Shown here piece after piece: positions 53,601 to 55,265 of a stretch of 55,265 nucleotides of DNA (positions are counted from its first letter, which is position 1; each line of letters starts with the position of its first letter). The notes beneath the pieces are model-generated. The model saw only the letters and a list, made by a program, of their open reading frames with translations. It did not search any database and was not told the origin of the DNA. Origin of the DNA: a virus; the IMG/VR virus record IMGVR_UViG_3300037508_001536, positions 1 through 55,265 of that record; one strand, given 5' to 3'. A program made the position numbers and the translations under genes.

Positions 53601-55265
53601 AGCCAAATATTCAGTAGCCCTCTCTGCTGCGGTTAATGAGCCAACTGTAGCAGCACCACTAACAGATACTGGAGGTCTTGACTGTTTGATGTCGCTAGTC
53701 GTTATTTTGGTAGCCGATGGATCAGCTTTAATACGAGCCAAGGCTTCGGTAATAGCTTTAGAATCAATTCCAGACTTAGGATTAAGTGATTCAATAAATT
53801 TTTGATTTGCTACCGATGTTAATTCTAGACTAGCAGCTGTTCTACCCGCTGCTAATGCGGCTGTGCGTGATGCGCCAGCAGCTTTTTGCTCATTAATAAC
53901 TCTAAGTTTTGTAGCTTTGCTTAAATTTATAAACTCTATCATTAATGCTTGAACATTAGCTTCAAAATCTCCAGGATTTTTACCTCCCTTAGCAAAAGCT
54001 CTAATCCCAACGCCTCCACCACTACTTAATCCTAGTGCTTTAGTGGCCTTTTCTCTTATTATAAAACTTCCTACTGGTAGATTTGTGGGTATGCTATCGC
54101 TAGTTCCACTTCCCGGTCCCTTAAATACGCTAATTCCACCATCACTAAATCGCCTCATACCATTTTTATCAGCTTGATTCATACGATCTAGTGTTCCGTA
54201 GCCAATACGTTTAGCAAGTTTAGGGGGCACATAAGCCTCGCCATTACTAACTAAGGCCGGAACAGAACCACCATCAGCAAAACGGCTTATTGGTCCGCCA
54301 TCGGCTCTTTGAAAATATGCTAGAGCCATGCTTCTAGAATCAACAGGTTTTTGTGCTTTATTATTTCTTTTTACTTGTTCTGGATCATTAAGCAAGGTAG
54401 GGCTCTTGCTGTATCCGCTCTGTAGTATCCAAGCCGGATCTGTTGCTGGTGGCCATGTTTCTCTTCTTCCATAAAGCTTAGGATCTATTAGTGCTTGGTT
54501 TTTAGTCCAATTTTCTGGTTCTAATGGTGTTTTTTTAACATCTCCTCTATTCTTAAAATAATAAGCCCAGACCTTTTGAGCATCGGCGCTAACCATGCTT
54601 CTGTCAGAAGTTAGCATAGCTCCTTTTTCAGTAACAGCCTCCATAGCCACATCGTACAATCTTGGTCCATATCCTTTGGTAGCTTTTGATAATCCAACAT
54701 ACCATAGATTATCTTTATATTTCATTGCTTGTACATATCCTGATCTATTATCATTTTTAAGATATCCAACACTAAGCATATTTCCATCTTCTGTAACGCT
54801 TATTTTTCCAAAATCTTTTTCTTTTTTATCTGTTTGTTGGCTTCTATTTCCGTATAATCCTTGCATTAATCCTGACATGGCTTCTGTAGAATCTGCTAAT
54901 CCGCCGAGAGCAAATTTTTGTCTGCTTATTCCGGCACCTCCCAATAAGTCATCCAGAGTACTATCCAAAATTCCCCTTAAATTTTCATCTAATAATGGTA
55001 ATTTTTGTACTAGTGTTGTTAAAAATTCTTCTTTACCATTATCTTCATATTTATCTATAACATCTTGACTTATTTTACCTCTTAATAAAATATCATTAAC
55101 TCTAGGATTCAGTGGCTTGAAAGCTTTAGCATTTGTGGTGGACTGTGTTTCGGCCCAAGTTTTTCTTAATTCTGGAACATATTCCGGATCACTATTAACA
55201 TATTTTTCAAATGACTCTTTTTTAGCGGAGCCTATCATTAAACTGCTTAGTCCACTAAGTTTATA
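41655..55265 (-). CDS. tail tape measure protein, at least 4536 residues, open at right edge
   Basis: The frame is open from the window edge to the TAA at 41657. The first ATG is at 55238, but nine sense codons precede it and there is no ribosome-binding site, so the true start may lie outside. Five copies of a GTDTVPAMLTPGEFVVN repeat, long coiled-coil stretches and hydrophobic Ala/Gly segments (about residues 730-770, 815-840, 3290-3400) are typical of tape measures, which fill the tail tube and set its length. A module with YGPRLYDVAMEAV and SDRSMVSADAQKVWAYY lies near 170-230. A Pro-rich segment (about 2973-3093) includes three perfect 14-residue repeats. A duplicated ~85-residue unit lies near 4080-4270. 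The C-terminus (ITGKHDVVVTINGD, then a helix) is the usual tape measure end. The fibre gene follows one base later. Confidence 0.88.
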   Translation of the reverse strand, partial: YKLSGLSSLMIGSAKKESFEKYVNSDPEYVPELRKTWAETQSTTNAKAFKPLNPRVNDILLRGKISQDVIDKYEDNGKEEFLTTLVQKLPLLDENLRGILDSTLDDLLGGAGISRQKFALGGLADSTEAMSGLMQGLYGNRSQQTDKKEKDFGKISVTEDGNMLSVGYLKNDNRSGYVQAMKYKDNLWYVGLSKATKGYGPRLYDVAMEAVTEKGAMLTSDRSMVSADAQKVWAYYFKNRGDVKKTPLEPENWTKNQALIDPKLYGRRETWPPATDPAWILQSGYSKSPTLLNDPEQVKRNNKAQKPVDSRSMALAYFQRADGGPISRFADGGSVPALVSNGEAYVPPKLAKRIGYGTLDRMNQADKNGMRRFSDGGISVFKGPGSGTSDSIPTNLPVGSFIIREKATKALGLSSGGGVGIRAFAKGGKNPGDFEANVQALMIEFINLSKATKLRVINEQKAAGASRTAALAAGRTAASLELTSVANQKFIESLNPKSGIDSKAITEALARIKADPSATKITTSDIKQSRPPVSVSGAATVGSLTAAERATEYLALKARLAGESLEQYTQTLSDQALNLAEQIKNNLPGALDSFQEKLFDAKQALDNISAREARGEYAGQEGQERKSIDISQIQESIGNNLSDILGENFSGDARNKILQDIMAKLKNTDPTQAFNVQSLSDAIKQISTDEAIASRATATVAAQNKIQPNQITGATAEALKSRGETQQLFKEIDKISGKFTKFGLAIGAAGSVIAKFIDATESRSAAMAAAAISGGTSTASTLAVGVGQGLQTLKDLSDPKGLFGNTGIGQLAGSVLPGLTKVLTGPFGIIAGAGISLAAAFKDAYNAAREFDKQLNTKTVENSLSKVGTMFDQFGKDMSQKDLLGDISKELNTAISAAMKNINIDATVPKMFWVNMIDAAMGGSEAAQRSIVLEKQGVGAYFNTIMPGGNQQLESYMSDLAPQLASQQSASLKPAAENAFRLFEQQLRTGSSSDDIMDQLKTAGGGVSQFATAIARSNPIIEEQIIKTQARADISDTEKQKIVDSIIAREAEKQTILNTTATLRQIEFEKLNKATDSFVNSLERIYSNMEMSINKASFDIQKLSASADLASEALSGNAKAGQINLEAINVLQNRRAYSPEQQNQAVDLAGSFFGSTSPAISSILNIGDKLESTILQTINRTRGAEPGATNERVLASIRSALDRQLTDLQIPDSLVPSISNQIKDALKDISTQGDLDTVNFNEIAEKVPALTKQIDAARRAQETAVRALEFYQSQLNEYANAMNSMVELQFNASKDFARASDIISSSSDELSKTFGREISLRDTLTQSLGKTRRQTGGATDPVDISRNITNLENSRKILQGASETAATKGPAAQDEFKIMQDRLRNNNLALRQNFDALKNLADSSEIASAALNKIQEIQQRRQAGANLIEKLVTSSPEEINKLNSAIARLQNNMMGVANVGTTSEQRGESLQAFNMIAPLLGEGAKQNELRANVLESMLLESGQGVNPMFAQVLDSLRNPEGDPEMQEAISVYKEGVNLQASANSRLGEIKQLMSENTADAAAEKLKVAMQGVKFTFEETVLSDIRSEIINLKKLVEKRGPAAAGLANGGIVYASNGRMIDFQSKGTDTVPAMLTPGEFVVNRASTKRNLPLLQSINKNKGGKVNYLADGGIVPGFGWSNRKTETELRRNRTDTDLETQDRFIVFKDDKDPTSRNDNFKEYIIGPAVSYKQGPIPEEKITGGELKNLSVLQNSTRIHNDTPGFFLKTIKTFYSGSSDEYGRTALPIVLKSDSSISEEFRRGLKNITLFQKPEIISKQKRLVMPQIEKYKEYYSKLITKLDNNINFKDIIENTPKDTSDVSIKLNNSTPYNVETTIDNLSSISKDKKYLLDSNINDFVKDALYPLFTPGSTVPAGWTVNNKDYSNSKDLASKIKPEILPKDYDLIDIVKENLDRLKRIDINNPRFFQETQGSQNRKENVSLLKDFYDGKLFSIQLDDSVLDGEKAKGKSLPLTLYNINNEQDWLDKIRNYQDELDKIDPEMLSKTLPINPTNFIRLDDKINRSSKIFPWTGKDFNSITKIDSENFVKDSRGSFLKNQYFGSITTENQGDEKSGLMFPYKIVSKGTTYDESIRGFDRPLEKYMVISSDTKNETAPFANLTKSLYIPATNWDDFIIDLKSQIEANQKDPTTGYNFEYAFNPVNSDLNKYMSAPDIRQAQENHAIVPSTDGTLNVNDIFFRNQAYSDFLNKKQAEEAQSKAIDSAKKKFRVTLEDTEAFTNAKKVGVARALFDIGKKQLGLTSSKPTNLDGVRSVISELSQKATQLSKNFSKAAPNQRITNPQWLMNDAYRAFFVELYKGQYSDKDDDTPQFLKGLGLPIDDLSFEEKGGGAPVAVPGFRNKTDVAYRDYKAGALAAAQNAIKNIINREIAMKSGAAFAGKLSDENKEKLKISTSDARIYKEGSDTIYQPGEDIVPKSYQQVAEIGLNPRNVFPTATFRSENYLSALEELYKDGTDQNGNLVFNYGDPSALTAAKSIGILKDWYTNYQDKVLNTSADFVRSQEDLMIGKNFRKDLDTLRNNEAQPAHSFLTGNTYGALPDGDRLLDQIQLEIKEPINRAKGGLIYASNGTLVNFQPKGTDTVPAMLTPGEFVVNRRSTRDNLPLLQNINSGNYSKGGVVYAQSGGVTQSVQRVDSQNLSPSPDSRQLLNITSSNLNVNKNTNTQSKILNSLTTKTASIILNSASTNKEISNRILEESKATNDWLSLLVLITARPLYNPETMSGDTAMSSLLEQFLNTLQNQFNTLFNSTPVADTKPATRQTGGLIYASNGRLIDFQPKGTDTVPAMLTPGEFVVNRAATQKNLPLLQSINSGNYANGGIVYAQNGGNIRAQSFAPSGDDTEVINAVYTVTKTGLSGNNRLNQLVILTKNVIQNLQNLIDLNNNISSYTSYLIPINANLQELLSYIKTVDFCCKDKTTPGPTEEGIPTEIFPVPDFPPIPSIPIPDGPTESTPPLPPPRMPPLPSPPRVPPEIPEPDKIPPLPPAQPPIPLPQPTVEPPIYPEDPNQPITPLPRYPEDPNQPITPLPRYPEDPNQPITPLPTIKPPVQAEEKQKEEMRRLSSKDYQYDIPEQVDIAPAMPSRNSRMDDVDERLGVNTPEQSSRYWAEEERAVADRKRVREETNTNTALRGIDKATGAKDTVYSTLEAIKAVREGDGLDIATSSLSMIENIPGSGPVGEVAGIVGSTMNLGRGIYEAATLEKTPEQDPYERLKKQGGADALNIAQNASELAGKTGLLAGTTGLSKNLGIAGVAFQTGTDVYEEINSTPDTVDAQQRGIVERGLLAATTGSGDVGGSDLAGLIGLEENGSADIMAAYYENVLSKTAQGATVGGVPGAVVGLSTATAGEVYKAGSGLARDTSVAMESQAKTDRMLEESKTKEYVTDDQGRLTQVDKKANDWSMGIDISTESAIKEVAMLQDRIQELESAQNMGSLTYDNQDIASAISSEQEKLGLAQQRLQNLAVEQVDQENWTFSELGTDSPEVKARMDEFNNRLASAIDQLGLDLANNLDQTKLEQPVTKNKGGLIYASNGTLVNFKPKGTDTVPAMLTPGEFVINKDATRKNLPLLQSINSGYYADGGLAGRKQNMISIHKSLQEPLSVANKIESKYFTGTQAEKQLLIDPYKKQHTTLRTGVTSLYKEFVGYADDYINTKTTDLKALKLLSQSNFELDPEINLTDREIKNLFVRAGDLIKDVVPMGPDIKNPGVKVVADANQQKLMDMLVESGMPLDRAIMVSRDFNSISDEELNAVMSNQLSRVRQELSNNIGISLNDLEISRNTGKPQFLNMAHDLLENHIDKIRKHHIREIFKAKGLSIDDNELNKILAEQNSKIRQKLIKSRLWANEEDNADSVEAWTKDSIVPRQKTKQEEEADKRMQDFDREYNRATGGDVAQEELNRRNPAPGTVVLPDGTMLRGQRSNVTGGLPGNRLPFIPDKKGRKPGDPLYGIPEYTSPIDEERKRQHAEYMDRVMRALYPWRYPKTESSQQPQQQPSGPRAGVTAADLDRQAAKEGHDSYDELSAAKSKALLEKIIVKAKKVSESKPRRASPLDNTEKGRLNSLINLIALTPGGWKNLDSHKKNDDDYSRKEMFVTLKYLDNVNKGKEKRSYEEGKLDPYLTGVLDDSTTSQEELGKKLLEVVTAKAIAASNTNPKTADPLTRYENSRYNSLLSLVAMKGGWRNLDDDREPGDYSRKDMFVALKYLKNVNEGVEQRSFDEFKLNPYRPVKEVVAELKRKREAKQRERLRQRRGITVGAGYSQPGSFATGGLVYAQNGALINFQPKGTDTVPAMLTPGEFVINRDSTQKYKPVLEAINSGNYARGGIVNYLNKGGYIPEYKFVGGFMGSAGSATPSFDFTKYLNSLVGAVSSSITEAFDKALSGLKQPNNATGGVSNNGADLASIDNFVNRLNNIANILSNIYIPPQITITGKHDVVVTINGDTVLNQLRPDIAGIVISAIRGAFADLKAKNPQNNTMDFDIDVDPRIFT
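42120..42323 (-). repeat. tape measure repeat copy 5 (most C-terminal)
   Basis: Encodes GGLVYAQNG, then KGTDTVPAMLTPGEFVIN, then EAINSGNYARGG. It is one of five clear copies of the same ~60-residue unit in the protein. Confidence 0.85.
42430..42990 (-). repeat. tandem duplication of an ~85-residue unit in the tape measure
   Basis: Copy one (about 42990-42767) and copy two (about 42661-42430) share GGW(K/R)NLD, DYSRK(E/D)MFV(T/A)LKYL and NVN(K/E)G-x-E(K/Q)RS. A ~35-residue linker separates them. The unit is helical and charged and not recognised. Confidence 0.7.
44365..44543 (-). repeat. tape measure repeat copy 4
   Basis: Encodes GGLIYASNGTLVNFKP, GTDTVPAMLTPGEFVIN and LPLLQSINSGYYADGG. Confidence 0.85.
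45981..46104 (-). repeat. three perfect tandem 42-bp repeats in the Pro-rich part of the tape measure
   Basis: Units begin at 45981, 46023 and 46065. The third is exact for 40 bases. Each encodes YPEDPNQPITPLPR in frame. Exact identity implies recent duplication by slippage or recombination, and unit number may vary among related phages. Confidence 0.9.
46625..46820 (-). repeat. tape measure repeat copy 3
   Basis: Encodes GGLIYASNGRLIDFQP, GTDTVPAMLTPGEFVVN and LPLLQSINSGNYANGGIVYA. Confidence 0.85.
47228..47423 (-). repeat. tape measure repeat copy 2
   Basis: Encodes GGLIYASNGTLVNFQP, GTDTVPAMLTPGEFVVN and LPLLQNINSGNYSKGGVVYA. It is only about 400 bases from copy 3. Confidence 0.85.
50262..50445 (-). 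repeat. tape measure repeat copy 1 (most N-terminal clear copy)
   Basis: Encodes GGIVYASNGRMIDFQS, GTDTVPAMLTPGEFVVN and LPLLQSINKNKGGKVNYLADGG. Two more distant relatives lie further upstream: SDSIPTNLPVGSFIIREKA near 54045-54100 and VPALVSNGEAYVPP near 54220-54260. Confidence 0.85.

Noticed and set aside
1-55265. tRNA or rRNA genes and alternative genetic code
   Set aside because: No intergenic space long enough for an RNA gene was found, and very long frames read cleanly in the standard code with TAA and TGA stops in normal places.

Overview
The window is a 55 kb piece of a large, AT-rich, double-stranded DNA phage genome, most likely a long-tailed virus (siphovirus-like) that carries its own DnaE-type replicase. 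Three things point to a phage. Coding density is close to total, with almost every gene overlapping or abutting its neighbour. Replication and modification genes on the plus strand face a 43 kb block of tail genes on the minus strand. At the right edge lies a protein of more than 4,500 residues carrying the PAMLTPGEF-type repeats of tape measure proteins. The genes use the standard code. No host gene, tRNA, rRNA, CRISPR array or integrase is visible, and the host cannot be named from this sequence.

Plus strand, 1-3950: replication. A DNA polymerase III alpha subunit is split into two genes. The first half (open at the left edge) holds the palm with the catalytic aspartates. The second half holds the fingers, helix-hairpin-helix and OB-fold. 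Between them sit a 60-residue small protein and a DnaQ-like 3'-5' exonuclease, the expected proofreading partner. A single-stranded DNA-binding protein follows, under a consensus sigma70-type promoter that lies inside a 10-bp inverted repeat.

Plus strand, 3954-12164: a run of eight overlapping, very AT-rich genes with glycosyltransferase, methyltransferase-like and sugar-nucleotidyltransferase-like features, most of them divergent or incomplete. This looks like a glycan-modification cassette. It is followed by a Vsr-like (EDxHD) endonuclease with a helix-turn-helix and NUMOD-like front end, a possible Rad52-like annealing protein and a zinc-ribbon protein.

Minus strand, 55265-12165: the tail module, transcribed right to left. 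In transcription order it contains the tape measure protein, a 1186-residue fibre carrying a formylglycine-generating-enzyme (FGE)/C-type-lectin domain with its halves in reversed order, an 863-residue FN3 fibre, a 180-residue Mtd-N-like fibre protein and a 294-residue beta-rich protein. Two proteins built from a Cys-containing Ig-like repeat come next, then an Asp-box protein with a Thr/Pro-rich linker, a 667-residue tail protein, two giant proteins of 2240 and 2704 residues and a small zinc-binding protein. The two transcription units converge with no spacer at 12164/12165.

The observations most worth following are the intein-free split of the replicase around its exonuclease, the circularly permuted FGE-type domain placed between flanks shared with the neighbouring fibre, the modular repeat-punctuated tape measure, and the giant uncharacterised tail proteins. 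Names in the tail region rest on gene order, size and short motifs, not on database matches.
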